This document shows positions 8,532-17,729 of a stretch of 64,000 nucleotides of DNA, one piece after another. The notes under the pieces are model-generated. The model saw nothing but the letters and a program-made list of their open reading frames with translations, searched no databases and had not been told where the DNA came from. This DNA comes from Paenibacillus sophorae (GTDB taxonomy: Bacteria > Bacillota > Bacilli > Paenibacillales > Paenibacillaceae): the NCBI RefSeq assembly GCF_018966525.1, contig NZ_CP076607.1:5766001-5830000 (forward strand). Reading direction: 5' to 3'. The number at the start of each line of letters is the position of its first letter. Position 1 is the first letter of the stretch. The position numbers and the translations under genes are program-made.

Positions 8532-9108
8532 GTGTTTTACCCTCCATTGGCTCTTTCGCTGAACTCTTTTTCCCGTCGCCGCCGCAAAGGAAGCAAATGC
8601 CCCCTTTGATATGGGTGTAGGGCGTTCTCCCATTTCCTTCACATCTTTCGCATGGCTCTTCGTCCTGCCGGGCCGTCCGGACAAACCGATAGGAGCCTTT
8701 GGATATCGAGCGTGCCTCGGCTTCCAATTCTTTTATTCTTCGTCTGGATGCAAGTGAAATGACATTAGCTGGCTTCGTTTGAGTCAAAACGCTTTTGACC
8801 ACAATTTCCGGGTCATACTCTGGATGTCCCTGAGATTGTATCTCGGCCTTGCTGGACTCAATCCGGACAGAGACTTCCTGTCCTGCGGCTTCGGCACACA
8901 GGATTCCCCAGGCTAAGCCTTCATAGGTCCGGAGCAACCGGGCTGCCGTGACTTCCGCATCCCAGAGCCACACCTGAACGCTTTTCTCGCATACATATTT
9001 TCGGTAGTACCAGCCGCCCTGCTCGGATCCGCCATACGCTCGGGTAACGACATACACGTTCACCCAAGGTACCAGGCCGAATAAGGAGCTCATTCGAGCT
9101 TTCACCAA
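8521..9108 (-). CDS. Unknown protein with a DnaJ-like zinc-binding C-terminus (195 aa)
   Basis: The N-terminal half contains VYVVTRAYGGSEQGGWYY, a pattern I associate with phage and plasmid proteins of unknown function. The C-terminal part has two CxxC(x)GxG repeats (CERCEGNGRT and CFLCGGDG) separated by about 12 residues, resembling a half DnaJ zinc finger. Starts are possible at GTG 9108 or ATG 9093; the latter has GGTGAAAG eight bases upstream. The gene overlaps the next gene by 11 bases, so the two are probably co-translated. It looks like mobile-element cargo; function unknown. Confidence 0.6.
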   Translation of the reverse strand: MVKARMSSLFGLVPWVNVYVVTRAYGGSEQGGWYYRKYVCEKSVQVWLWDAEVTAARLLRTYEGLAWGILCAEAAGQEVSVRIESSKAEIQSQGHPEYDPEIVVKSVLTQTKPANVISLASRRRIKELEAEARSISKGSYRFVRTARQDEEPCERCEGNGRTPYTHIKGGICFLCGGDGKKSSAKEPMEGKTHVE

Positions 9109-9330
9109 ACCTAATGAGGATGATTGTTCCTCTATTTTTACCCAGTAGCGCCGATATCCGCGGAGAAAGAATTTTCAGAGGAGGAAAAATTGTGTTTAAA
9201 CCACTGAATCCATCTTTATCCATTTCCAAGCCTCTTAGGTTGTAAATATTCTCTAATAGCAGAATTCGTGAATCCCAGTAGCCTTAAACCTGGAGGTATA
9301 GAACACTTGCAATTTCCCCGATATATTAAA

Positions 9331-9362
9331 AGCAAAGGGTTTTGCAATCCCTTTGCTTTTCT
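9331..9362 (-). terminator. Terminator after the second tnsD-like gene
   Basis: AAAGCAAAGGG and CCCTTTGCTTT form an 11-bp stem around a 9-base loop, just past the stop at 9377 and with T residues following on the minus strand. It probably ends the tns transcript. Confidence 0.75.
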
Positions 9363-9376
9363 ACTTTCTATAAAAT

Positions 9377-11356
9377 CTAATCAACAGATTGAAGTAACTT
9401 CGCCTTTATTTTTTCCTGTGTTCTTTCAGGTAGATTACGATAAGATCTCCGAAAAGCAACAATACTTTGAAACGTAGGATTACGGTATCCTGATGCCTTT
9501 AACTGAGACACAATACTAGGTACATGTCTAATTAAATAGTCTTCCTTTGTTTCCATGTACTTTTCAATCATACTTGTTGTTTGGGGTAGATTCGATCCGT
9601 GTTTGAGTATACGGTGTTTCTCGTAAGACTCTAATACATTGAGTATTGAGTATTTCTTTATTTGAGTCGGAGGATTACTAATACGTAGTCGTTCTGCTAC
9701 TGCCCGAACTTTTATACTTAGATCTTGGTCAACAAGCTCATAATTCAGTTTATTTGGAGGTTTTTTCTTGCTGGGTAAAATTTCGTTGAGCCAATTTCGG
9801 TCATATCTCATTAATATTGTATAATATCTTCCGAGCTTTTTGCTGATTTGGCTCCGTGGTAAAAACGGGGCTTCTTTAAGAGTATTTAGAACCATCTCTC
9901 GATATTTTATTATTAATCCTTCTTCTTCGCTTGCCGTGGCAACCCTATTCCGTGCCTCTATAACTTGTTTAAGAACTTCCTTGTGCTCTTCAGTATTTTT
10001 CTCATTGTTATAATATTGTCCAAGTTGCTTTATTAAACAAATTCTTACTAGGTTTGTCGATGAATAAACTTTTGCTGCAATCTTAGTATTACTTAAACCT
10101 TCAATATAGAGTTCAAGGACTTTGTTCTCCCACTCTTTTCCCATGTGTCTTATTGAAACATCTTTAATTCTTCGGTTTTTCCAATCCCAACGTGCAGTAA
10201 ATTCCATTTGGCATTTCGAACAAAAAAAATGAATATAATGAATGCTAGATATTATATCTGAGCGATTTATCTTCAAAAAAGAGTCGTTTTGATAATTATC
10301 ACAAAGTTTATTCATACATCTCCACGGTCCATTACCAAAAGGAATTGGATTGCTTATGCAAACATTCTTTCTTTCAAAAAAATCTTCTATGCTTGGGGAA
10401 AATATTCGCATCATTAAAATATATAGAACAATACTTGTTAGGCGATCATTTTCTCCAATCATCTCTCTCCAAATTTTAGTTGATAATATTTTACTCTTCG
10501 ACAGTCCAAGCTTGGTTAATACTTCCTCAGAATATTTCAACAAAAAGTCAGTGCCTAGCTTCGTAGTAAGACGACCGGAATATGTGTAGTAACCATGCTC
10601 CCAACAAGCTTCTCGTAATTTTCCTGTAACATTTTCTCGCTCTATTTTTATGGGGTTGTTTAATAGATACTGAATATCCGAATAAATTTCTGTTATATTA
10701 TCAACATTTTTTATCTCAGTTGACTGTATTTTAATCTTATGTCCTCTTGGACAAATTGGAGCGGAAAGAAGAGACATTGCCTTATTTTCACTCAAGCATC
10801 CAGAGCATTCCGGACAATGGGTTATGAGGTATGTTCCATGCGAAGGACATACGTTAAAAAATTTAAGTTGATGAATTCGATGAACATATACTTCGCCATA
10901 CTTCTCGTAATCTTGGATTAAACATCTTGGGCAATACCGTATTAAATGTGATATATTGTTTCTAGCTAATCTTCCGGCAAAATTCGCCCCCGTTGTCGTC
11001 GCCCCATACAACATGTCTTCTCTAACATTGTGAAGCCGTGCTTTGCTTAAAAATGGCCTAAACAGAGGAAACAGCGTGTGATTATTAATGAATGTCTCTG
11101 CATTTGCCCTAGAATTTTGAGGCAACTGTTTTAATAAATGAGCCAAATTATGAGGGAAATCAGTATTTCTGGATGACCACAACCCTAACAACTCAAGTTT
11201 TGACTCATGTAATTCCATATTTATAGATCTTAGGTGATACCGATGAATAATACTTCGAAAGTCTTCATCCGGATAAGGAGTTGGAAAAAAACTCAATTTA
11301 CCAGTATTCATATTATGAGCATTCTCCTTTTTTTGTTTTAAAATTGAAACCTCCAT
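9377..11356 (-). CDS. tnsD: TnsD/TniQ-family target-selection protein (659 aa)
   Basis: The N-terminus (LSFFPTPYPDEDFRSIIHRYH) is the TniQ signature. A zinc-binding region follows at about residues 150-215: YCPRCLIQDYEKYGEVYVHR, FNVCPSHGTYLITHCPECSG and ICPRGHKI, with the CxxC...H and CxxH...CxxC spacing of the family. The long C-terminal part (about 420 residues) carries several helix-turn-helix-like stretches (LYIEGLSNTKIAAKVY; REMVLNTLKEAPFLPRSQIS), matching the DNA-binding half of TnsD. At 659 residues it is longer than Tn7 TnsD (508). In Tn7, TnsD binds the end of glmS and recruits TnsC. Given the element's place next to glmS, this protein is the better candidate for attTn7 recognition, although either TniQ-type protein could do it. 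Confidence 0.85.
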   Translation of the reverse strand: MEVSILKQKKENAHNMNTGKLSFFPTPYPDEDFRSIIHRYHLRSINMELHESKLELLGLWSSRNTDFPHNLAHLLKQLPQNSRANAETFINNHTLFPLFRPFLSKARLHNVREDMLYGATTTGANFAGRLARNNISHLIRYCPRCLIQDYEKYGEVYVHRIHQLKFFNVCPSHGTYLITHCPECSGCLSENKAMSLLSAPICPRGHKIKIQSTEIKNVDNITEIYSDIQYLLNNPIKIERENVTGKLREACWEHGYYTYSGRLTTKLGTDFLLKYSEEVLTKLGLSKSKILSTKIWREMIGENDRLTSIVLYILMMRIFSPSIEDFFERKNVCISNPIPFGNGPWRCMNKLCDNYQNDSFLKINRSDIISSIHYIHFFCSKCQMEFTARWDWKNRRIKDVSIRHMGKEWENKVLELYIEGLSNTKIAAKVYSSTNLVRICLIKQLGQYYNNEKNTEEHKEVLKQVIEARNRVATASEEEGLIIKYREMVLNTLKEAPFLPRSQISKKLGRYYTILMRYDRNWLNEILPSKKKPPNKLNYELVDQDLSIKVRAVAERLRISNPPTQIKKYSILNVLESYEKHRILKHGSNLPQTTSMIEKYMETKEDYLIRHVPSIVSQLKASGYRNPTFQSIVAFRRSYRNLPERTQEKIKAKLLQSVD

Positions 11357-11362
11357 ATTGAC

Positions 11363-12742
11363 CTAATATAAGATTAGGTTTTTAAACTTTTCAACAACAG
11401 ATTCACGTAGTGGTGAATTTAACCCCGCTGCTTTAAGAAGGCGCCATCCTTCAATTTTTGTCTCCTCTTTAGCGATTCGAGCAGCAGCAAGTTCTAGGCG
11501 CCGAATCTGGAATTGCTCCGTGGTTTCAATCTCTTTTTCCAAGAATCTTTTCGTTTTAGGGAGTTTATGTAAACACTTTTCCAGAACGAACGGTACTTTT
11601 GTTTTATTAAGGTTTTTTGAAACCGTTGCGAGAGAAATTCGCTGCGGTTTCAGTTTTTGTGATTTTATCCTCTTAGTAACTTCCCTTACCTCAGTCAAAG
11701 TAACCATATCTCGCTTTTTCCAATCATGAAATGGTGTTCTGGATCGCCTAGCACTTGTTCTCTCATGACGATTATTTTCTTGCCACTTTCCTTGATTCAT
11801 CTCCATTTCTTCAATACCAGTCGTCGACCCTAAAATTAGGTTCTTACCCATGAAATCAGCCAGCAATATGTGGCGAAGGGGGTGAAATATTAAGTCATTA
11901 CCTCGAATCATTTTGTGTAGCCATGTTTCACATTGATCATCTACTGCGCATTGCAAATGTTTTAGAAATTCTTGAGAATAATAAGCATTGAAGTCTTGAA
12001 TCAACTTCAGAAAACGAATCCGCCCCAGCCCTGTTAAATACTCCTTTTCATGAAGGTCCGTTTTACTGATCGAAGAATAAATCGTATCCAGGTTTACAGA
12101 CTGCAACAATTCATATGACCTCTCGGCGACCATTGCATATTGATTCAGAAAGTCTGGTTGAACGCATAAGTTGATCGCAGTATCTTTTTCCAAACTAACT
12201 AATGAAGTGAACTCAAATTTCTTCTCTCGAGTCGTATATGATACAGTTGATTCTATTAAAGCTTCTTTATGAATTGGACATATACAAACTCCGGGGACCT
12301 GGTGAGAACGATGCCAATAAGGTTCATAGTATGTTGAAAAATCCTCTTCATAGCAAACTCTGCAGTATTTTAAGTAACTTGGCAATTTTATCAGGCTAGC
12401 CGGTATTCCTAATAAAGCATGAACTTCTCCTTGTGAGGCCCCCTCACTCATTAATTCGTATATTTTTCTTGCTTTAACTTGTGGAATAAACGCTCTGTAG
12501 TATGGATATAAAGTGTGTTTCATGATGAGATCATTAACTTTAAACACTGACCCTAATCGCTCCGACAAATACCTGAGATGGCTGGGTAAATCAACCGTAG
12601 CGCAAACAAGACGATCTCCAAACAGTTCTTTGACGGTCTGTTTTTGCGAAGTATTCCCGGACATTTGATGATATCGCGCAATCCCGCTGTAAAGCAGTTC
12701 ATCAGGGTATAAAGAAGGGAAATGTGCTACCAATAGAATCAT
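11363..12742 (-). CDS. tniQ: TnsD/TniQ-family protein, shorter paralogue (459 aa)
   Basis: The N-terminus (LVAHFPSLYPDELLYSGIARYH) carries the TniQ signature. A zinc-binding region follows at about residues 127-165 (YCRVCYEEDFSTYYEPYWHR, then VCICPIHKEAL). The C-terminal region is shorter than in its neighbour and rich in basic residues (KKRDMVTLTEVREVTKRIK). It stops 6 bases before the 659-aa gene begins and follows tnsC, so all five genes appear to be one operon. Tandem TniQ-type genes are known in some Tn7 relatives, where they choose different targets. Here the division of labour is unknown, and no CRISPR-Cas genes are present that could make this a CAST. Confidence 0.85.
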   Translation of the reverse strand: MILLVAHFPSLYPDELLYSGIARYHQMSGNTSQKQTVKELFGDRLVCATVDLPSHLRYLSERLGSVFKVNDLIMKHTLYPYYRAFIPQVKARKIYELMSEGASQGEVHALLGIPASLIKLPSYLKYCRVCYEEDFSTYYEPYWHRSHQVPGVCICPIHKEALIESTVSYTTREKKFEFTSLVSLEKDTAINLCVQPDFLNQYAMVAERSYELLQSVNLDTIYSSISKTDLHEKEYLTGLGRIRFLKLIQDFNAYYSQEFLKHLQCAVDDQCETWLHKMIRGNDLIFHPLRHILLADFMGKNLILGSTTGIEEMEMNQGKWQENNRHERTSARRSRTPFHDWKKRDMVTLTEVREVTKRIKSQKLKPQRISLATVSKNLNKTKVPFVLEKCLHKLPKTKRFLEKEIETTEQFQIRRLELAAARIAKEETKIEGWRLLKAAGLNSPLRESVVEKFKNLILY

Positions 12743-12799
12743 TCCTTTTCATGATATCTATTAGTAGTTTTCCCTTTCTCCCCTTCTTTTAGTACAGAA

Positions 12800-14557
12800 T
12801 TAGATAATTAGATTTGACAAATCTTTTTCAGACGGAATCATACCAAGCTCAACAAGATTTTCATAAATTTCATCGCTTTTTGCGACGCTACTTGTAACCG
12901 CATTTCTCAGATCATCCACGTCTTGAATGCCAGTTGCCTTCTTTCTGGTCATTTTTTTGCTCCGTTGTTTCTTCTCTGTATTCCCTGTTTTACTTTCCGG
13001 AGTTATATTTTGAATATTCGCCACAGCGGTGCTTAACTCAATTTCATGGATAACTTCTTTTCTCAATTGAATCAAGTCACTCTCCGTTTCATTCTTCAGT
13101 AAAACACGTTTCGCCAACTCCTCAGCTTTTTTAGCGGAAACTCCAAAATCGATAGCCGTTTTTACCAATTCCAGGTATCTCCCCTGATCAAGTTCGATAT
13201 TTCCGTCCCTCATAAGTTTTGAACGCATCTCTCCTTGAACATTCACTTTCTCTTCTGCATTTCTCAGGAACTGGTCTAATACATCCCACTGAGGGTATAA
13301 GTCATCAACCAGTAATTTTGCGGAGGGATCATTTCGCTTTAATATTTTGAGCAAAGGCTGTACTAGCTGCATATGCCGGTTCGCAACATCTCGAAGTACA
13401 CCTATCGTAATTCGTTCTTTATCCTCTCCATACATGATAACTTCCCACTGGGCAAGCATATAAAGTTTAACCGCGATATCGACAATCCCCTGGGATAACT
13501 CATACACTTCACATTTCAATGCGTCAGAGAGCTTTACATTCGAACTTGTCCACTGATATTTCCACAATCGCTGAATGAAGTAATCCCATTCTTCACCCTC
13601 GATTAATCGATCCATTATCATATCACCTTGACCGGTACTCCTTCTTGCCTGACTAAATGACCCGGATAACAGCTTCATTGCTTTAAAGGTTCCAATCAGA
13701 ATAACGGGCACACCGATTGTATTAATCAGCTGAGTGAAGTAATTAAGCATTCTTTCAGCACCGCCGCTTTTCATAAAACTGAGGTTCTGGATCTCATCAA
13801 TAACGAGTGCGCCTAGTCCATGAAGAGTTGCAATATGGGCCATTACAGGTAGGAGCATGTCAACAGAAGAGCCTTTTGAGACGAACTTCCGAAAATAGTT
13901 TGTCTCTAACACGGAATCAACAGCTTGCAGAAAGTTGAAGCATAAACCCTTAAGAGAACCGTCGTGGGGACAGTTGAGTTTAAGCCAAACTAGCTGTTTC
14001 CTTATAAATGGTTGCCCTTTGTATGTCGAATGGTGGATAACCTGTGGGTAAAGAAGCAATGAGCTCTCAATAGCGGTCGTTTTTCCTTGGCCGCTAACGC
14101 CGAGAATAGCAAATCCCGATGCCGTCGAGCGAATGCCAGCCAGGTTGACTCCTTCTTGATTAATTCCGGACTGGAGAATGTTCTGAAAGCCAATATGGAA
14201 CTGTTTTACTGATTCCCGTGTTAAAGGATTTCTCGCTTTGTACCCATGCCGCATCAATCTTGATAGCCGCTGTTCTACTAGTAGGTGTGAAGGTAAAGGT
14301 TCAACATAATCAGAAATTTGTTGGATTAGATGGAGCCTTGTTTGTTTGCCGAGCTTACGCTGCTCCTCTTTATGATCTGGGAACCTTGCTATTTTAGAGG
14401 CCACGTACTCTTCTTCGAAAATTGGTGGCAGGGCTTCGATAAAGGGATTATCTTTGTATCCAGTAATTACTTGTGGTAAATATTCAGCCTCAACCTGACG
14501 ACCAATAAGACTTGGGGTATAGTGATACATTGCCTCCAGATTTGTTATTTGATCCAT
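12800..14557 (-). CDS. tnsC: TnsC-like AAA+ transposition regulator
   Basis: 585 residues, close to Tn7 TnsC (555). Walker A is GVSGQGKTT at about residue 156 and Walker B is ALVIDEIQNLS at about 254, followed by a sensor region (GVPVILIGTFKAMKLL). The N-terminal segment with LPPIFEEEYVASKIARFP resembles the part of TnsC that contacts TnsB and TniQ. The C-terminal 120 residues are charged (KKQRSKKMTRKK) and may contact TnsA/TnsB. The family binds DNA as an ATP-bound oligomer and couples target choice by TnsD to activation of the TnsAB transposase. It starts 2 bases after tnsB stops. Confidence 0.92.
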   Translation of the reverse strand: MDQITNLEAMYHYTPSLIGRQVEAEYLPQVITGYKDNPFIEALPPIFEEEYVASKIARFPDHKEEQRKLGKQTRLHLIQQISDYVEPLPSHLLVEQRLSRLMRHGYKARNPLTRESVKQFHIGFQNILQSGINQEGVNLAGIRSTASGFAILGVSGQGKTTAIESSLLLYPQVIHHSTYKGQPFIRKQLVWLKLNCPHDGSLKGLCFNFLQAVDSVLETNYFRKFVSKGSSVDMLLPVMAHIATLHGLGALVIDEIQNLSFMKSGGAERMLNYFTQLINTIGVPVILIGTFKAMKLLSGSFSQARRSTGQGDMIMDRLIEGEEWDYFIQRLWKYQWTSSNVKLSDALKCEVYELSQGIVDIAVKLYMLAQWEVIMYGEDKERITIGVLRDVANRHMQLVQPLLKILKRNDPSAKLLVDDLYPQWDVLDQFLRNAEEKVNVQGEMRSKLMRDGNIELDQGRYLELVKTAIDFGVSAKKAEELAKRVLLKNETESDLIQLRKEVIHEIELSTAVANIQNITPESKTGNTEKKQRSKKMTRKKATGIQDVDDLRNAVTSSVAKSDEIYENLVELGMIPSEKDLSNLII

Positions 14558-14559
14558 AA

Positions 14560-16716
14560 TTAGCCTTCCTTTCTGATTTTTGATAAGAATTCGAGCTTAG
14601 ATCTTGGCGAAAAAGAGCCCTCACTGTCATCTGTGTCTTCAATTGTGATAACATCATTATTATTTTTGTTTTCAGATTTATTTAGCTCAAAGCTCTGTAT
14701 CTTGCGGAGCTTATTACGTTCTTCTATCCGATTGGCTCGAATTTCCGCCTTACGTTCAGTTTTTGTAAGTGCATGATCTCTCTCGTCATTAACTCTTTCT
14801 TCTGCCTGCTTTTTGATCAACTCTAGTCGGGTACTCAGTTCTACATCCTGTTGGTTCCTCGTAGTTTGATATAGGCTCTTTTGAAGTTTCTCCTCGAATC
14901 TCTTCATCTTCACTTCTTCCAAGCTCAGGTTCTGAAATCGCGAAGACTTCTCTAAGAGATAACACTTAATAAATCCTTTCCCGTCGTGCAATTTAATGTA
15001 CACATGGTTCATATTTCGCCTGTCGTAAGCGATGACCGTTTTAGTGGACTTTCCTTGAACAAACCACCCTTGATCCACCAATTCATTGCACCAATAGTAC
15101 ATGCCTTCGAATTTGATCCCTTCACTGCTTACCGTTACCTCATCCTCGGGAAGTACATTTAGACGAACAATATCAGGGTGCACTTCATGTAAAAAATGAT
15201 CCCGTTGAATTCCCCAATTCCATAAATCTCTCGCGATAGGTTTTACATGGTCTTTTGACATCGCTTTGTCCAACGGATAGTGTTCCATGTAGTGGTAGTT
15301 ATTTCGATGCAAAATCAATTCAATGACCATCTTGGTGAAGTCCTTTAACGTCAGTTTTGCATCGAGTACATAGTCGGGGCCTCCCCTTTTTTGGTATTCT
15401 TTCTTAACTGCGCCTGGCATCCAAGGTTGAAGTGTTAGGTTTAATGTTCGAAACTGCTGTTCAACAATCCCTTTCAAATCAGCACGGTATGGAGGAGCAT
15501 TTTTTAATTTGATTCCCAAGGCTCTTCCCAGAGAGTCGGCATTTTTACTTTCCATTTCTCCACGATCAGCATAAAAATGTTGAGGCATATGATGACACGG
15601 CCACTCGTCTTCCGTGATTTCAATTCCATATTCCGCACAAAACTCTACCTTATTCACTACGGTATTCTCAATGGCCATCATAGCACCTAACCAAGACGGT
15701 CCCTCCAAACCAACATATAGTCCAGTTACTATGTGGGTAAATACATCCACCACGATATAGACTACAGGTCTTCCGATAATTTGATTAACATCATCAGAAC
15801 TCACAAGGTAAACATCAGCAATCGTAGCATCTATTTCAAAAATTTGACCTGGTCCTGTTGCACGCCTTGTTTCTGAACCTAGCAATGGTCTAAAATCCCG
15901 ATCGAAAGCAACTTTCCCCTCTCGGCTCATCAATCTTTTTTGTCTTGTATATCGGGTTCTAATATGATACCTGAGCTGAGCGATACTAGGGATTTTATGA
16001 TCGGGAAGGATAACAGGTACTTCTGCTCCTCGAACAATTTTAGTTTCGACTCCAAAGCGTCCCTTGAGCATCTCAACATAGGTAAATCTGACCGAATCAC
16101 GCCGGTCGACCTTTAAGTATACATCTCGAATATACTCATCAAAAATATGTCGGATTTCGCTATTAACCAGAACTCCTGATAGCTCAGGATCTACTGTTGC
16201 TGTTATTCGTGGCCGACCCATTTTCCCCTTAGGATTCTTACTCTTTCCAGGGCCTCCACACTTCCGGAATCGAGGGAGCAAGGCATTTTCTTTTTTTCCC
16301 CCCATCCAATAATATCGAAGGTATTTATAAATGAACTTCTTGCCTTTTCCCGTTCGCTTACAAACTTCCTTAATGATCTGGTACCGTTCTTTTGAATCGT
16401 ATATGTTTGGCTCTAATTCTACGATATCTTTAATGCATACCCATGCTTGGTCTCTAATCTTAATTTCATTTTTCCTAAGTTTGTCCTCAGGCACCATGAA
16501 CTTGGCATAAGGATCGTACTGCAATTTAATCAACTGCCCGGATTCCAACTCATTTTTTAAACTTGAGAGGGTTTTGTATTGAGGGAGAGCTTTATCGTTG
16601 ATAATGGAGATAGTAATAACCGTATCTTTTTCTGTGTGAATCCAAAGCACCCGCTCACACTCAAGGGGCTTTCCTTCCTTCTCACGCTTAAAGACATTGT
16701 TGATAAATACGTTCAT
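14560..16716 (-). CDS. tnsB: TnsB-like DDE transposase
   Basis: 718 residues (Tn7 TnsB is 702). The retroviral-integrase-type catalytic core has the first Asp in GQIFEIDATIADVYL at about residue 290, the second in FYADRGEMESKNAD at about 390 and the Glu in LKGIVEQQFRTLN at about 425. An N-terminal DNA-binding region (GRPRITATVDPELSG) precedes it. The C-terminal 130 residues are highly charged and helical, where TnsB normally contacts TnsC. The ATG overlaps the tnsA stop (ATGA), so the two are translationally coupled. TnsB binds the end repeats and cuts and joins the 3' ends. Confidence 0.94.
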   Translation of the reverse strand: MNVFINNVFKREKEGKPLECERVLWIHTEKDTVITISIINDKALPQYKTLSSLKNELESGQLIKLQYDPYAKFMVPEDKLRKNEIKIRDQAWVCIKDIVELEPNIYDSKERYQIIKEVCKRTGKGKKFIYKYLRYYWMGGKKENALLPRFRKCGGPGKSKNPKGKMGRPRITATVDPELSGVLVNSEIRHIFDEYIRDVYLKVDRRDSVRFTYVEMLKGRFGVETKIVRGAEVPVILPDHKIPSIAQLRYHIRTRYTRQKRLMSREGKVAFDRDFRPLLGSETRRATGPGQIFEIDATIADVYLVSSDDVNQIIGRPVVYIVVDVFTHIVTGLYVGLEGPSWLGAMMAIENTVVNKVEFCAEYGIEITEDEWPCHHMPQHFYADRGEMESKNADSLGRALGIKLKNAPPYRADLKGIVEQQFRTLNLTLQPWMPGAVKKEYQKRGGPDYVLDAKLTLKDFTKMVIELILHRNNYHYMEHYPLDKAMSKDHVKPIARDLWNWGIQRDHFLHEVHPDIVRLNVLPEDEVTVSSEGIKFEGMYYWCNELVDQGWFVQGKSTKTVIAYDRRNMNHVYIKLHDGKGFIKCYLLEKSSRFQNLSLEEVKMKRFEEKLQKSLYQTTRNQQDVELSTRLELIKKQAEERVNDERDHALTKTERKAEIRANRIEERNKLRKIQSFELNKSENKNNNDVITIEDTDDSEGSFSPRSKLEFLSKIRKEG

Positions 16717-17546
16717 TTCATACCTCCTTTGTGATATAGTAAACCGATAATTTTAAGCGGCTCCATTGTTGGTAGAATTCGCTCTGTCATATCTACAATC
16801 CAATAACGATTAGCGATCAAGTGCCTTACAATCTGAATGCAAGTGCCCTTGGGTAGTCCATGCTTCAAATCTTGTTCCATCGTGACATCGGTTAGAGGTA
16901 AATCACTTTGAGAAATCGCTTTTAAGAGTGGCGGTTCAAGATGCTTTACGAGATCGGATGTAATGTGCATATGTCCAGCAAATGATCGTGCCGAATGAAG
17001 CCATTCCACATTTCGTACAAGGTCATAATTAATTTGTTTTTCAGTGATCAGCGACCAGTCGGTTCTTTGTTCTTTGAAAAATTGCTTTTCAATTTGTAGT
17101 TTTTCAACGACGCGTTTTTTTAACTTGTTTAACGGTTTAATGGAATGTGCAACAAATCTGATATCATCCCCCTTTTTAATCGTTAGTAACATATCGGTAG
17201 TCATTACAATTGGGTATTTCGTTTTTGGATCCACAGGATGTTTTATACCTAGCTTCTGTGCAATGAATAGTGTCCTCTCTAATGGCAGTAATGGAAACTG
17301 TTCTCGGATATCAAGAACATTCTCTGCCCACTCCAATTGATAGTGATGTGCTAGCTCTAGGTGCTCTGACAGATAATGATGAAGACGTCCACTCTTCCAA
17401 CCGAGAATCCGTGTTACAACCCCGGTTGAAGGGACATCATGAATAGTTAGCCAAGGTTTATAGGCAGCGAAATGACCTTCACCTCTCCCCTCACGAATTC
17501 TTCTTGCAATTGATAACGCAGTAGTAACTGTTCGTCTTTTCCCCAA
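16713..17546 (-). CDS. tnsA: TnsA-like endonuclease
   Basis: 277 residues (Tn7 TnsA is 273). The start is TTG at 17546 with GGAGG seven bases upstream. The restriction-endonuclease-like core is recognisable: a Glu in YLSEHLELAHHYQLEW at about residue 60, VLDIREQFPL, an Asp in VMTTDMLLT at about 118 and a Lys in VAHSIKPLNKLKKR. The C-terminal part (LVRNVEWLHSARSF onward) corresponds to the TnsC-contacting domain. TnsA cuts the 5' ends, so with TnsB the element should move by cut-and-paste. It is the first gene of the tns operon and faces a divergent XRE regulator. Confidence 0.92.
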   Translation of the reverse strand: MGKRRTVTTALSIARRIREGRGEGHFAAYKPWLTIHDVPSTGVVTRILGWKSGRLHHYLSEHLELAHHYQLEWAENVLDIREQFPLLPLERTLFIAQKLGIKHPVDPKTKYPIVMTTDMLLTIKKGDDIRFVAHSIKPLNKLKKRVVEKLQIEKQFFKEQRTDWSLITEKQINYDLVRNVEWLHSARSFAGHMHITSDLVKHLEPPLLKAISQSDLPLTDVTMEQDLKHGLPKGTCIQIVRHLIANRYWIVDMTERILPTMEPLKIIGLLYHKGGMK

Positions 17547-17605
17547 ATTAACGCCTCCATAAGTTGAATAATATTTAACATTTTGCTATAAATGAGTAGA
17601 ATATT

Positions 17606-17624
17606 ATTTGACTTCATGTCAAAT
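17606..17624. promoter_or_regulatory. Palindromic putative operator between tnsA and the XRE regulator
   Basis: ATTTGAC-TTCAT-GTCAAAT is a perfect 7+7 inverted repeat in the 183-bp divergent intergenic region. On the tnsA strand it includes TTGACA, a consensus -35, about 65 bases before the tnsA start. A related half-site (TTTGTCTGTCAAG) lies 15 bases further. This suggests the XRE protein represses both itself and the tns operon. Confidence 0.55.
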
Positions 17625-17729
17625 TTAATCAAATCTTATTTGTCTGTCAAGAGATTTATTCAAAAAATTTTACTTAGTAAATATTCTTTGATATTATATG
17701 GCAGAGAAAAACACAAGGTGGGTTTATTA

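Noticed and set aside
9180..9260. TGTGTTTAAACCACTGAATC as a possible transposon left end
   Set aside because: It matches the right end poorly, lacks spaced repeats and has no CTTTT beside it.
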